Of a DNA stretch of 64,000 bases, positions 46,249 through 55,385 are shown one piece after another. This stretch comes from Arthrobacter sp. zg-Y238 (GTDB taxonomy: Bacteria; Actinomycetota; Actinomycetes; Actinomycetales; Micrococcaceae). The notes under the pieces were generated by a model. The model was not told the DNA's origin, did no database searches, and saw only the letters and a list, made by a program, of their open reading frames with translations. Both the position numbers and the translations under genes were made by a program. The DNA lies in assembly GCF_024385525.1 (NCBI RefSeq), contig NZ_JANFLU010000010.1, positions 434,001 to 498,000 of the forward strand. The letters are read 5' to 3'. Within the stretch, counting starts at the first letter, position 1. Every line of letters starts with the position of its first letter.

Positions 46249-46299
46249 GGAATGATCCTATCTTTCGCCACTGACTTGTCCGTGTAGCCAGCAGCCTCA

Positions 46300-48150
46300 C
46301 TATGGAGCCAGGATCCGGCTGATCCGCCATTGTCCCTCGTTTCGCACCAGCACCAGCAGCACCTCCTGCTGCTCTGCTGGTGCGTAACGCAGCACCGCCC
46401 CGGCGCTGTCAACCTGCGTGTAGCCGGAAACCTGCATCCGAACCCGCAGTTCGGCCGTTGCCGTTTCCTGCGTCGTCGGAGCAGTCCGGCTGCCGTCCAC
46501 CACGGATACCTCCATGGCCAGGCCGGACAGGGCCTGCCCTTCCGCAGCCAGCCGGGCGACCTGGTCCTGGTCCGCCTGCAGCGCTTCTGACCCCGGAGCA
46601 TTCACATGGTGAAGCAGCGCGGGGTCTGCGCTGGTAAAGGACCTGCTCCGCAGTTCGGCGAGCGCGGGCAGGGCCTGCGCGGGGTCCTCGGCGGCGGTCT
46701 CTGCCAGGAGTGATTCCACGGTTTCTACGGTTTCCCGCGTGGCGGGCGGTGCTGGAGCTTCGGCCGTCGATGCGCCGGGCAAAGGTGCCGCCACCGGTGC
46801 GGAGGTGCTCGGGGCACCCCGGGAACCGCCGGGTGAACCTTCCCGGTCACCGGCACCTGCACCACGGGCACGCAGGAGATCAGGGGCGGCGAGCGCTATG
46901 CCGGCAAGCAGCAGGACCGCAACAACCACCACTGTGGCTGCCACGGGAAACACCCTGCTTCCAGCGGGGGAACTGCGGGATACGCGGCGGCGTCCTGCGT
47001 GCTGACGGTCCAGCCTGTCCCTTCCCCACCGGCTGATTCCCGCTGCACCCGGCACTCCGCCTCTTCCGTTCGCCTGCCTACGTCCGCGATCGTGCCTGCT
47101 TCCGTTCGCCTGCCTGCGGCCGCGATCGTGCCTGCGTCCAAGTGCCCTGCTGCGTCCCCGTTCCGGTTCCGGCCCGCCAGCTCTTCCGGACGGGCCACGC
47201 TTCCGCCACCGGCGTGTCCGTTTCTGAGTCGCGGACCCGGCGGAACCGGTCCGGCGCGTCAGCAGTTCGGGATGGACATCCGGATGGACAGCGGCCACCA
47301 GGTCCACGGGCAGCGCGGGAGCGCCCCGGTATGCCGCCGCCGCAAATTCCCCAGCCGTAGGCCGTTCGGCGGGATCCTCCGCCAATCCCGCCTCCAGCAG
47401 GGCCGGCAGCTCCCGGCCCACGTCCGGGACCAGAATCGACAGCGGGGGCCGGTCGCGGCTGGGCGGCGGAGTGCGTCCGGTCAGCAGAAACCAGCCCACC
47501 GCCGCCAACGCATACACATCCATTGCCGCACCCAGCCCGGGCCCTTCCCCGTCAGCGGCCTCCGGCGCAGCGAACCCGGGCGTCCCCGGCCGCTTCGCTC
47601 CGGGCTCCCCCAGCAGTCGCCCCGACCCAAAGTCCGCCAGCAGCGGCCTGCCCTCCGGGGTGAACAGGATATTTCCCGGTGATACGTCCCCGTGGGCCGC
47701 ACCCCGCGAATGGAGATATCCCAGGGCTTCCGCTATCCCCACGAGGATGCTGACCGCTTCTCCGGGCTGGACCGGCCCCCGGGCGGCCACCAGACCCGCC
47801 GCGCTCCCGCCGGCCGCGTATCCGCTGAGGAGCCCCGCGCCGTGATTCGTCTCGACCACCGCGTGCATCCGCAGCAGATGCGGGTGCTCCAGGCGGGCAA
47901 GAATATTGACTTCCCGTCGGGCTTCGAAGGCGTTGAGTGCCCCTTCTGCCCCGGTTGCCGGGACTTTGAGCGCGAACGGAGCGCCGTCGTCGTCCCGCAC
48001 AAGCCACACGGCAGCGCTGCCGCCCATTCCCAGCAATCGCTCTACGCGGAAACCCGGCACTTCGGGTGCAGCAGGCGCGGGAGGCAGTGGAATACCGCCA
48101 CTGGCTGCGGAATCTCTCGTAGGGGGTTCCACCGGCTGGGTCGTGTCCAT
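46300..48150 (-). CDS. Membrane-anchored Ser/Thr protein kinase
   Basis: 616 residues. Kinase domain (~34-290): glycine loop LLGMGGSAAVWL, K62, E80, catalytic H153-G154-D155 in HGDVSPGN (the usual HRD arginine is Gly), N160 and DFG at 173-175. A basic linker with two 12-residue repeats (RHDRGRRQANGS/R, ~339-362) precedes one membrane helix (~395-420) and an extracellular ~190-residue domain resembling a hydrolytic-domain-free sensor. Loss of the HRD arginine suggests activation not dependent on a phosphorylated loop. Divergent from lipB. Confidence 0.87.
   Translation of the reverse strand: MDTTQPVEPPTRDSAASGGIPLPPAPAAPEVPGFRVERLLGMGGSAAVWLVRDDDGAPFALKVPATGAEGALNAFEARREVNILARLEHPHLLRMHAVVETNHGAGLLSGYAAGGSAAGLVAARGPVQPGEAVSILVGIAEALGYLHSRGAAHGDVSPGNILFTPEGRPLLADFGSGRLLGEPGAKRPGTPGFAAPEAADGEGPGLGAAMDVYALAAVGWFLLTGRTPPPSRDRPPLSILVPDVGRELPALLEAGLAEDPAERPTAGEFAAAAYRGAPALPVDLVAAVHPDVHPELLTRRTGSAGSATQKRTRRWRKRGPSGRAGGPEPERGRSRALGRRHDRGRRQANGSRHDRGRRQANGRGGVPGAAGISRWGRDRLDRQHAGRRRVSRSSPAGSRVFPVAATVVVVAVLLLAGIALAAPDLLRARGAGAGDREGSPGGSRGAPSTSAPVAAPLPGASTAEAPAPPATRETVETVESLLAETAAEDPAQALPALAELRSRSFTSADPALLHHVNAPGSEALQADQDQVARLAAEGQALSGLAMEVSVVDGSRTAPTTQETATAELRVRMQVSGYTQVDSAGAVLRYAPAEQQEVLLVLVRNEGQWRISRILAP
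47064..47135. repeat. Two tandem 36-bp repeats inside the kinase gene
   Basis: Copies at 47064-47099 and 47100-47135 differ at only two or three positions and encode the duplicated RHDRGRRQANG peptide in the basic juxtamembrane linker. The reading frame is kept. Confidence 0.88.
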
Positions 48151-48296
48151 GAAAGCAAAGTCTTACCCTCCGCCCGGTCCGCGGAGCAGTTATCCACAGG
48201 GTAGCGGGACGGGTGCGGGACGCCGGGAAACTGCGCCGGCCGGGCACGCCTGAAGTGTGGTCCACATTACGTCTACGGAGGTCTAGGCTAGGGGCC

Positions 48297-49025
48297 ATGG
48301 CTTTGGAGTTCACCCGCGTAGGCCTGTCTCCGCACTACGTGGAATATTCAGCAGGCTGGGACCTCCAGCAGCAGCTGCACCGGCAGGTTCTTGAGGGCAA
48401 GGCACCGAACACGGTGCTGCTGCTTGAACACACCCCTGTCTATACCGCCGGGCGGCGTACCGAGCCGCACGAGCGGCCTTTTGACGGAACTGAAGTGGTC
48501 AACGTGGACCGCGGCGGGAAGCTGACGTGGCACGGTCCGGGACAGCTGGTGGGATATCCGATCCTGAAGCTCTCCGATCCCGCGCGTGTGCTGGCCTATG
48601 TTGACGCCCTGGAAGCGGCTGTCATCAGCGTGCTGCAGGACTACGGAATCCCCGGGGTCCGCGTCGAAGGCCGTTCGGGGGTGTGGGTCCGCGGAGACGG
48701 GCGGCCCTTCGGACTTCCGGACCGGAAGATTGCAGCCGTCGGCATCCGCGTCCACCAAGGCGTCACCATGCATGGATTTTCGCTGAACTGCAGCAATGAT
48801 CTGGCGCCGTACAGCCAGATCATTGCCTGCGGCATCAGCGACGCGGGAACCACGTCGATCAGCGCCGAGACGGGACAAGCAGTGTCCCCGGCCGACGTCG
48901 TCGCCCGCGTGGAAGACGAACTTGCCGCCCGTGAGGCGGACCTGACCGGCACCACCCCCTCGAAGAACTCCCCCGGCATCGGCGCCGTCCCTGCCGGCAG
49001 CCGGCCGAAAGGAGCCCTGCTGTGA
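48297..49025 (+). CDS. lipB: Octanoyl-[ACP]:protein octanoyltransferase
   Basis: 242 residues from ATG 48297. The catalytic dyad is K144 in DRKIAAVGI and C178 in IIACGI, equivalent to K142/C176 of M. tuberculosis LipB. The [18 protein letters not shown] motif is present. It moves octanoate from acyl carrier protein to lipoyl domains such as those of SucB. Its TGA overlaps the lipA GTG by 4 nt. The last ~25 residues are a variable tail. Confidence 0.94.
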   Translation: MALEFTRVGLSPHYVEYSAGWDLQQQLHRQVLEGKAPNTVLLLEHTPVYTAGRRTEPHERPFDGTEVVNVDRGGKLTWHGPGQLVGYPILKLSDPARVLAYVDALEAAVISVLQDYGIPGVRVEGRSGVWVRGDGRPFGLPDRKIAAVGIRVHQGVTMHGFSLNCSNDLAPYSQIIACGISDAGTTSISAETGQAVSPADVVARVEDELAAREADLTGTTPSKNSPGIGAVPAGSRPKGALL

Positions 49026-50026
49026 CCCTCGCCCCTGAAGGACGGCGCCTGCTGCGCATTGAACAGCGCAACGCCGCCGTCCCCGTGGAACGGAAGCCCG
49101 AATGGATCAAGGCCAAGGTAAACATGGGCCCTGAATACGTGGAGCTGAAGAAGCAGGTCAAGAAGGAAGGCCTGCACACCGTCTGCGAGGAAGCAGGCTG
49201 CCCCAATATTTTCGAATGCTGGGAGGACCGTGAAGCAACGTTCCTCATCGGCGGCTCCGAATGCACCAGGCGCTGCGACTTCTGCCAGATCGACACCGGC
49301 AAGCCCTCGCCGCTGGACCTGATGGAACCCACCAAAGTCGCCCGCTCGGTCCAGCAGATGAACCTGCGCTACGCCACGGTCACCGGTGTGGCCCGCGACG
49401 ACCTCGAGGACGAGGGTGTCTGGCTCTACGCCGAAACGATCCGCAAAATCCACGAACTGAACCCAGGCACCGGCGTCGAGATCCTGATTCCGGACTTCTC
49501 CGGGAAAGTGGAGCACATCATCGACATCTGCGAAGCCCGGCCCGAGGTCTTCGCCCACAACGTGGAAACGGTTCCCCGCCTGTTCAAGCGGATCCGGCCT
49601 GCCTTCCGGTACGAGCGCTCCCTGGACGTCATCACGCAGGGCCAGAACATGGGGATGGTCACCAAGTCCAACCTGATCCTGGGCATGGGTGAGACGCGTG
49701 AGGAGATTTCCGGAACTCTGAAGGACCTGCGGGACTCCGGGTGCGACCTGATCACCATCACCCAGTACCTGCGCCCCAGCGAACGCCATCTGCCCGTGGA
49801 CCGCTGGGTCAAGCCGCAGGAATTCGTCGATATCAGCACCGAGGCAGAAGAACTGGGTTTCCTCGGCGTGATGAGCGGTCCCCTGGTTCGCTCCTCCTAC
49901 CGTGCCGGAAGGCTCTGGGCTACGGCCATGCGCCGCAAGGGACGCGAACTGCCTCCGCAGCTGGCCCACATCGAGGATTCCGGGAGCACGCTCCAGGAAG
50001 CCTCCTCCATCCTCGCCCGCAGGTGA
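49022..50026 (+). CDS. lipA: Lipoyl synthase
   Basis: 334 residues, radical SAM. Auxiliary cluster cysteines C55, C60 and C66 ([12 protein letters not shown]), SAM cluster C81, C85, C88 (CTRRCDFC), and the C-terminal RSSYRAG serine ligand motif. It inserts two sulfurs into octanoyl groups placed by LipB. Translationally coupled to lipB. Confidence 0.97.
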   Translation: MTLAPEGRRLLRIEQRNAAVPVERKPEWIKAKVNMGPEYVELKKQVKKEGLHTVCEEAGCPNIFECWEDREATFLIGGSECTRRCDFCQIDTGKPSPLDLMEPTKVARSVQQMNLRYATVTGVARDDLEDEGVWLYAETIRKIHELNPGTGVEILIPDFSGKVEHIIDICEARPEVFAHNVETVPRLFKRIRPAFRYERSLDVITQGQNMGMVTKSNLILGMGETREEISGTLKDLRDSGCDLITITQYLRPSERHLPVDRWVKPQEFVDISTEAEELGFLGVMSGPLVRSSYRAGRLWATAMRRKGRELPPQLAHIEDSGSTLQEASSILARR

Positions 50027-50133
50027 CGGCGGCCCGGTCCCCCGGGCACTGCGCCAACCCCTGTGTACCGAATTCCGCCTAACCGCACAACGTTCCTAAC
50101 CGCACGCCTCACATCACGTAGAATGAACTCATT

Positions 50134-50886
50134 ATGGCCAAAAGCACCGATTCAGACGCATCCCAGAGCGCCCGCAAAGGCGTCTTTTCCCGCAAGGCGA
50201 AGGGGGAAAAGAAGCCCAAGAAGGAAGGGCGCATGAAGCAGATTGCCCAGGTCTTCAAGATGACCCGGCGCAATGACCCCAACGTCGTATGGCTGATGCT
50301 CGGCGCGTTCCTCGGCATCATCGCCGTGGGCCTGCTGATCGGCTTCCTGATCGACAACTGGATCACGATGCTCATCATCGCCATCCCGCTCGGCCTGCTC
50401 GCGGCAGTATTCATCCTGTCCCGCCGTGCCGAGCGGGCGGCATTCACACAGATTGAAGGCCAGCCGGGAGCCTCCGGCGCCGCCCTGAGCGTGCTGCGCC
50501 GCGGCTGGATCCTGGAAGAACAGCCCGTCGCCGTGAACCCCCGCACCCAGGAAGCCGTGTTCCGGGCCATCGGCCGTCCCGGCATCGTCCTGGTCACCGA
50601 AGGTTCGCCCGCCCGCGCCAAGGCACTTGCCGACGGCGAACGGCGCCGGATGAACCGGATCGTCCCCAAGGTTCCGATCACGGTCATCCACACCGGCCGC
50701 GGCGAAGGCCAGGTTCCGCTGTCCAAGGTGGCGACCACGGCCAAGAAGCTCCCCAAGGCACTGACCAAGCAGGAAGTCGCCACCGTCAACAAGCGGCTCT
50801 CGGCGCTTGGCACCCGGCTGCCGATCCCCAAGGGCATCGACCCGTACCGCGCCCGTCCGGACCGCAAGGCAACCCGCGGACGCTAG
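50134..50886 (+). CDS. DUF4191-family membrane protein
   Basis: 250 residues: a basic N-terminus (~45 residues), two helices (VVWLMLGAFLGIIAVGLLIG and WITMLIIAIPLGLLAAVFIL), and a cytoplasmic domain with QIEGQPGASGAALSVLRRGW and a basic C-terminus. This family follows lipA throughout actinobacteria (Rv2219 in M. tuberculosis). Function unknown. Confidence 0.88.
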   Translation: MAKSTDSDASQSARKGVFSRKAKGEKKPKKEGRMKQIAQVFKMTRRNDPNVVWLMLGAFLGIIAVGLLIGFLIDNWITMLIIAIPLGLLAAVFILSRRAERAAFTQIEGQPGASGAALSVLRRGWILEEQPVAVNPRTQEAVFRAIGRPGIVLVTEGSPARAKALADGERRRMNRIVPKVPITVIHTGRGEGQVPLSKVATTAKKLPKALTKQEVATVNKRLSALGTRLPIPKGIDPYRARPDRKATRGR

Positions 50887-50899
50887 CCGATTCTCCACC

Positions 50900-50932
50900 A
50901 AAAGGGCCCCTTTACTGGGGGCCCTTTTGTTT
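50900..50932 (+). terminator. Terminator after the DUF4191 gene
   Basis: AAAAGGGCCCC pairs with GGGGGCCCTTTT around TTTACT, followed by GTTTT. It may also serve the convergent epimerase gene. Confidence 0.88.
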
Positions 50933-50937
50933 TGCCC

Positions 50938-51999
50938 TTAGGTCCCATCCGGCAGCAGGGAATCCGCGTCCGCCAGCCGGACCAGCAGGTCGTGTTCTTC
51001 CGCCAGGGTGAGTCCAGCTCCCCGCGGACGTCCGACGCCGGCGGCTTCCTCCCAGGCGAGGGTGTCCTTGAGCGTCTGCAGCAGCGGTCGAAGCCGGAGT
51101 CCGGCGGAATGCGCGCGTGCATTCGACCGGGCGTTCATGCCGTGCCAGTCCGGATCTTCCAGCCAGAGCGGCAGCGACCGGGGACCGGACCACTCGTTCA
51201 CGCCCTGTTCGCGGAGCCATTGCGGCGGGGCCGGTACGGTAATCGGTGGAAGGGCGGAATCCGCCACCCATGACTCCCGCGCATCTGGCTCCCTGACCCC
51301 TGCTGCCGACGCTGCCTCGGCCAGGTGCCCTGAGAACGGCAGCGTCTCCCCCACCGCGTTGAACACTCCGGCGGTCCGCTGCTCAGCCACGAGCACGAGC
51401 CACTGTGCCAGGTCCCGGACGTCGATGAGCTGCGTCGGCTGGTTCGGCACGTCCGGCACGAGGACTGAGCCGCCCTGGGCGAAGCGCACCGGCCAGTATC
51501 CGCTGCGGCCCGAGGTATCCCCCGGGCCGCCTATGAGCCCTGCACGGACTATGGCATGGGAGCCGTCGCCGAAGCCGTCAGTGACCGCCTGCTCGCAGGC
51601 GACCTTGGCGGGACCATAGCTTTCCATGCTCTCCATGACGTCTGCCGCCAGGGGTGCCAGCAGCGGGGCATCCTCGTCCTGGCCGAATTCCCGCTGGCTG
51701 GCATAGACGTTGCCGGTGGAGACAAACACATAGAAGCCCGCGGCGGCCCTCAGGTCGCGGACGGAGCGGCGCACCTGTCCGGGCTGGCGGGAGACGTCGA
51801 TGACAGCGTCCCAGTGCTCCTGTGCGGCTGCTGCGAGGCCGTCGTCGGCGTCGCGGTCCACCCTGAGGAAATCCGCTCCGGCCGGCGGTTCGCCGGAGCT
51901 GCCGCGGGCGGCGCAGGTGACGTCGTGACCTTCAGCCAGTGCAGCGACGGCGGTGTGGTGACCCAGCCAGGCGGTTCCGCCCAGAATCAGTAGTTTCAT
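50938..51999 (-). CDS. NAD-dependent epimerase/dehydratase-like protein
   Basis: 353 residues with an N-terminal Rossmann motif (LLILGGTAWLGHHTA). The SDR active site is not fully canonical: serine in FVFVSTGNVYA and SYGPAK in place of YxxxK. It resembles extended short-chain dehydrogenases that act on sugar nucleotides or isoprene reductases. Substrate unknown. It sits between the DUF4191 and RDD genes, which are adjacent in M. tuberculosis. Confidence 0.78.
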   Translation of the reverse strand: MKLLILGGTAWLGHHTAVAALAEGHDVTCAARGSSGEPPAGADFLRVDRDADDGLAAAAQEHWDAVIDVSRQPGQVRRSVRDLRAAAGFYVFVSTGNVYASQREFGQDEDAPLLAPLAADVMESMESYGPAKVACEQAVTDGFGDGSHAIVRAGLIGGPGDTSGRSGYWPVRFAQGGSVLVPDVPNQPTQLIDVRDLAQWLVLVAEQRTAGVFNAVGETLPFSGHLAEAASAAGVREPDARESWVADSALPPITVPAPPQWLREQGVNEWSGPRSLPLWLEDPDWHGMNARSNARAHSAGLRLRPLLQTLKDTLAWEEAAGVGRPRGAGLTLAEEHDLLVRLADADSLLPDGT

Positions 52000-52036
52000 A
52001 CCCGGAATCTGCCAGATTCTGTGGTCCGGTGGAAGC

Positions 52037-52477
52037 CTAGTGCTTCACCTTCACCAGGACCGTGCCCATGGCGCGGTCATGCAGGCCGCGCTGGTCGGCG
52101 TCGAACACCACCGCCGGGATCACCAGGCACAGCAGCAGCGTGCGGACAATCGCAGCCGGAATGTTGGCCGGACGGCCGTCCATTTTCTGCACCTGCAGGC
52201 TGAAGACGCGGTGACCGATGCTGTAGCCGAGGAGGCTGACGAGGAGGATCTGCTCTACGGCAAAGATCGCCAGGATGGCAAAGTCATCTCCGCCGAAGAG
52301 CCAGTAGGCAATGAGCGAGGCGATGGCCCAGTCGATGACCAAGGCACCCAGCCGGGGACCGACGCGCGCAATGGATCCCGGTCCGGTACGCGGGCGGCCG
52401 AGGCGTTTGCCCGGCCACGTACTCTCATCGGAGGGAGGGCCTTCCAGCCAGGAACCTATATCGCTTCTATCGACCAC
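52037..52477 (-). CDS. RDD-family membrane protein
   Basis: 146 residues: a polar N-terminal ~40 residues, then the RDD signature GPRLGALVIDWAIASLIAYW, helix two, and the C-terminal segment SIGHRVFSLQVQKMDG...QRGLHDRAMGTVLVKV. The family corresponds to Rv2219A beside glnA in mycobacteria. Function unknown. Divergent from glnA. Confidence 0.88.
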   Translation of the reverse strand: MVDRSDIGSWLEGPPSDESTWPGKRLGRPRTGPGSIARVGPRLGALVIDWAIASLIAYWLFGGDDFAILAIFAVEQILLVSLLGYSIGHRVFSLQVQKMDGRPANIPAAIVRTLLLCLVIPAVVFDADQRGLHDRAMGTVLVKVKH

Positions 52478-52574
52478 GGTTAAAGACTACCCGGGTGGCA
52501 ACGGCGGAAAGGCACCCTCCATTATCACTGTCCCCCGTGGTTGCGGATAGGGTGGAAGGGAGACCATCGACTGC

Positions 52575-52612
52575 GTAACGTACCGGAAACACATGCGTCA
52601 CCGCCGGGAAAC
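52575..52612. promoter_or_regulatory. GlnR-type box upstream of glnA
   Basis: The sequence reads GTAAC-N6-GAAAC-N6-GTCAC-N6-GAAAC, a perfect match to the actinobacterial GlnR consensus GTnAC-n6-GAAAC repeated twice. It lies 113 nt before the glnA start and 98 nt before the divergent RDD gene. Nitrogen control of glnA by a GlnR protein encoded elsewhere is expected. The box is seen; binding is inferred. Confidence 0.85.
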
Positions 52613-52724
52613 CATGCCCCTTTAGGGTCAAGGTGACGCGCGGGACGTTCAAAGGGCCCGGCGCCAGCCAGGTCTTGCAGCCCGAGGTCTTCCACCCAAA
52701 CAGTTGTATAGGAGCACATAAACG

Positions 52725-54149
52725 ATGTTCAAGAACGCGGACGAAGTCCTCAGGTTCATCGCTGACGAGCAAGTGAAGTTCGTCGACATCCGATTCACCG
52801 ACGTTCCCGGAGTGCAGCAGCACTTCAACGTGCCGGCCAAAACCGTAGATGCCGATTTCTTCGTCAACGGTCAGCTGTTCGACGGCTCATCCATCCGCGG
52901 CTTCCAGGGCATTGCAGAGTCCGACATGCAGCTCATCCCGGATGTGACGACGGCGTTTGTCGATCCCTTCCGCATCGAGAAGACCCTCGCGCTGAACTTC
53001 TCGATTGTGAACCCGCGTACCGGCGAGCCGTACCACCGCGACCCGCGCGGCGTTGCCGAGCGTGCCGAGGCTTACCTGGCCTCCACGGGCATCGCCGATA
53101 CGGCCTTCTTCGGTTCCGAGGCCGAGTTCTACATCTTCGACAACGTGCAGTACGAGTCCTCCCCCAAGGGCAGCTTCTATAAGGTGGACTCCATCGAGGC
53201 GCCCTGGAACAGCGGCCGCGAGGAAGACGGCGGCAACCTGGGCAACAAGACGCCGTACAAGGGCGGCTACTTCCCCGTGGCACCCGTGGACAAGCAGGCC
53301 GACCTGCGCGACGCCATCAGCGTGGAGCTGGACAACGTAGGCCTCGAAGTCGAACGCGCCCACCACGAGGTCGGCGGTGCCGGCCAGGCTGAAATCAACT
53401 ACAAGTTCACCACCCTGACCCACGCGGCTGACGACCTGCAGAAGTTCAAGTACATCGTCAAGAACGTGGCCGATGCCTGGGGCAAGTCCGCCACCTTCAT
53501 GCCGAAGCCGATTTTCGGTGACAACGGTTCGGGCATGCACTGCCACCAGTCGCTGTGGAACGGCGGCGTGCCGCTGTTCTACGACGAGAAGGGCTACGCC
53601 GGTCTGTCCGATCTGGCCCGCTGGTACATCGGCGGCCTGCTCAAGCACGCTTCGGCCGTGCTTGCCTTCACCAACCCGACGGTCAACTCCTACCGCCGTC
53701 TGGTCAAGGGCTTCGAAGCTCCCGTGAACATGGTCTACTCGCAGGGCAACCGCTCCGCCGCTATCCGCATCCCGATCACCGGTTCCAACCCGAAGGCCAA
53801 GCGCCTCGAGTTCCGCGCTCCGGACCCCTCCTCCAACCCCTACCTGGCGTTCTCCGCGCAGCTGATGGCGGGCCTGGACGGCATCAAGAACCGCATCGAG
53901 CCGGCTGACCCGATCGACAAGGACCTCTACGAACTGCCGCCCGAAGAGGCCAAGCACATCCAGAAGGCCCCGGCGTCGCTCGAAGAGGCACTGGTTGCCC
54001 TGGAGAACGACAATGAGTTCCTTCAGGCCGGCGGCGTGTTCACCCAGGACATGATCGACAGCTGGATCTCGTACAAGCGTGAATTCGAAATCCTGCCGCT
54101 GGCACTGCGCCCGAACCCGTTCGAGTTCGAGCTGTACTACGGCGTCTAA
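52725..54149 (+). CDS. glnA: Glutamine synthetase, type I
   Basis: 474 residues. Beta-grasp N-terminus with [16 protein letters not shown], catalytic motifs [29 protein letters not shown] and NRSAAIRIP, and the adenylylation loop with tyrosine in [10 protein letters not shown]. It is a dodecamer condensing ammonia with glutamate, the route for ammonia released by the urease locus. The adenylylatable tyrosine implies GlnE control. Transcription is likely GlnR-dependent. Confidence 0.97.
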   Translation: MFKNADEVLRFIADEQVKFVDIRFTDVPGVQQHFNVPAKTVDADFFVNGQLFDGSSIRGFQGIAESDMQLIPDVTTAFVDPFRIEKTLALNFSIVNPRTGEPYHRDPRGVAERAEAYLASTGIADTAFFGSEAEFYIFDNVQYESSPKGSFYKVDSIEAPWNSGREEDGGNLGNKTPYKGGYFPVAPVDKQADLRDAISVELDNVGLEVERAHHEVGGAGQAEINYKFTTLTHAADDLQKFKYIVKNVADAWGKSATFMPKPIFGDNGSGMHCHQSLWNGGVPLFYDEKGYAGLSDLARWYIGGLLKHASAVLAFTNPTVNSYRRLVKGFEAPVNMVYSQGNRSAAIRIPITGSNPKAKRLEFRAPDPSSNPYLAFSAQLMAGLDGIKNRIEPADPIDKDLYELPPEEAKHIQKAPASLEEALVALENDNEFLQAGGVFTQDMIDSWISYKREFEILPLALRPNPFEFELYYGV

Positions 54150-54212
54150 TCCGGCTCTGCGGTTGGGCCGCGGCTTGCCCGCAGCCGGCCAGCAGTAACT
54201 GCCTGCCTATGG

Positions 54213-54248
54213 AAGCGGGGTCCCAACATGATGGGACCCCGCTTTTTG
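54213..54248 (+). terminator. Terminator after glnA
   Basis: AAGCGGGGTCCCA pairs with TGGGACCCCGCTT around ACATGA, followed by a T-run. Confidence 0.9.
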
Positions 54249-54343
54249 CTGTGCAGGGCCGCTTTCGAAACCCTTCATCCCGGTTCGGCTCGCGTAGCAT
54301 CGGGAGCGGGGAGATCCCCGTCATCACTAAGGAGAACACTGCT

Positions 54344-55360
54344 ATGAAAGCTGTCTACGTCACCGGCCCGGACACCAACGAATGGGTTGAGGTTGAGCAG
54401 CCCACCATCGGGCCCAGCGACGTCCTGCTGAAGATGAAGGCCTGCGGGATCTGCGGATCAGACGCGTTTTACAGCCACATCGGCGGCATTCCGCCCCGTC
54501 AGGGTGCAACACCGCTGGGCCACGAACCGGCGGCCGAGGTGGCGGAAGTCGGCTCCGAGGTCGACGGCATCGCGGTAGGCGACCACGTGGTGATTGACAC
54601 GATGGCTTTCACTGACGGGCTGCTCGGCAGCGGCGGTGCGCAGGGCGGGCTCTCGGAGTACGTGGTGGTTCACGACGCAGCCCTTGGCCGCCAGCTCAAA
54701 GTCATTCCCAAGGACATTCCGTGGGAAGTGGCCGCCCTGAACGAACCGATGGCCGTGGCCCTCCACGCCGTGAACCGCACCAATCCCAAGCCCGGTGACA
54801 AAGTGGTGATCTTCGGTGCCGGTCCCATCGGCCTCGGCGCCCTCCTCGGCTACCGACGCCGCGGTGTGGGCCACATCGTCGTCGTCGACGTCATCGCGTC
54901 CCGCCTTGAGAAGGCCCTCCAGATCGGCGCGGACGCCGTCATCAACTCCGCAGAAGAGGACCTTGCCGCCCGGCTCGTGGAGCTGCACGGTGACGGAGCA
55001 ACCATGATGGTCCGCGGGGTCCGGTCAGGTACCGACATCTTCCTGGACGCGGCCGGCGCACCCGTCATCCCCGCTACCGTCGCCGGCCTCGCCAAGCAGG
55101 GAGCAGTGCTCGGCGTCGTGGCGGTCCATAAGAAGCCCGTCGAGCTCGACTTCGGCACGATCCTCACCACCGAACTCACCATCGTTTTTGCCATGGGCTA
55201 TCCGACGGAGATCTTCGAAGTGACCGAGGACATCATCGAAAACTGGCAGAAGTACGCGCTGATCATCAGCGACACGCTGCCCTTCGATAAAGCATTGGAC
55301 GCCCTCACGCTGGCACAGACCCCGGGTGCTGCCGACAAGGTGGTCGTGACCTTCGACTAG
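54344..55360 (+). CDS. Zinc-type alcohol/polyol dehydrogenase lacking the structural zinc lobe
   Basis: 338 residues from ATG 54344 with AAGGAGA 9 nt upstream. Catalytic zinc ligands are C34-type in CGICGSD and GHEPAAEV; the NAD-binding motif is GAGPIGLG. The four-cysteine structural-zinc loop of medium-chain dehydrogenases is replaced by DTMAFTDGLLGSGGAQGG. Such proteins oxidise alcohols, polyols or sugars. The substrate is not clear. Confidence 0.82.
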   Translation: MKAVYVTGPDTNEWVEVEQPTIGPSDVLLKMKACGICGSDAFYSHIGGIPPRQGATPLGHEPAAEVAEVGSEVDGIAVGDHVVIDTMAFTDGLLGSGGAQGGLSEYVVVHDAALGRQLKVIPKDIPWEVAALNEPMAVALHAVNRTNPKPGDKVVIFGAGPIGLGALLGYRRRGVGHIVVVDVIASRLEKALQIGADAVINSAEEDLAARLVELHGDGATMMVRGVRSGTDIFLDAAGAPVIPATVAGLAKQGAVLGVVAVHKKPVELDFGTILTTELTIVFAMGYPTEIFEVTEDIIENWQKYALIISDTLPFDKALDALTLAQTPGAADKVVVTFD

Positions 55361-55385
55361 CGCCGCGTCCCGGTTTTCCCGGCGG

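Noticed and set aside
50113-50118. GTAGAA as another BlaI-type half-site before the DUF4191 gene
   Set aside because: The matching TTCTAC arm is absent at the right spacing; it is more likely part of a -10 region.
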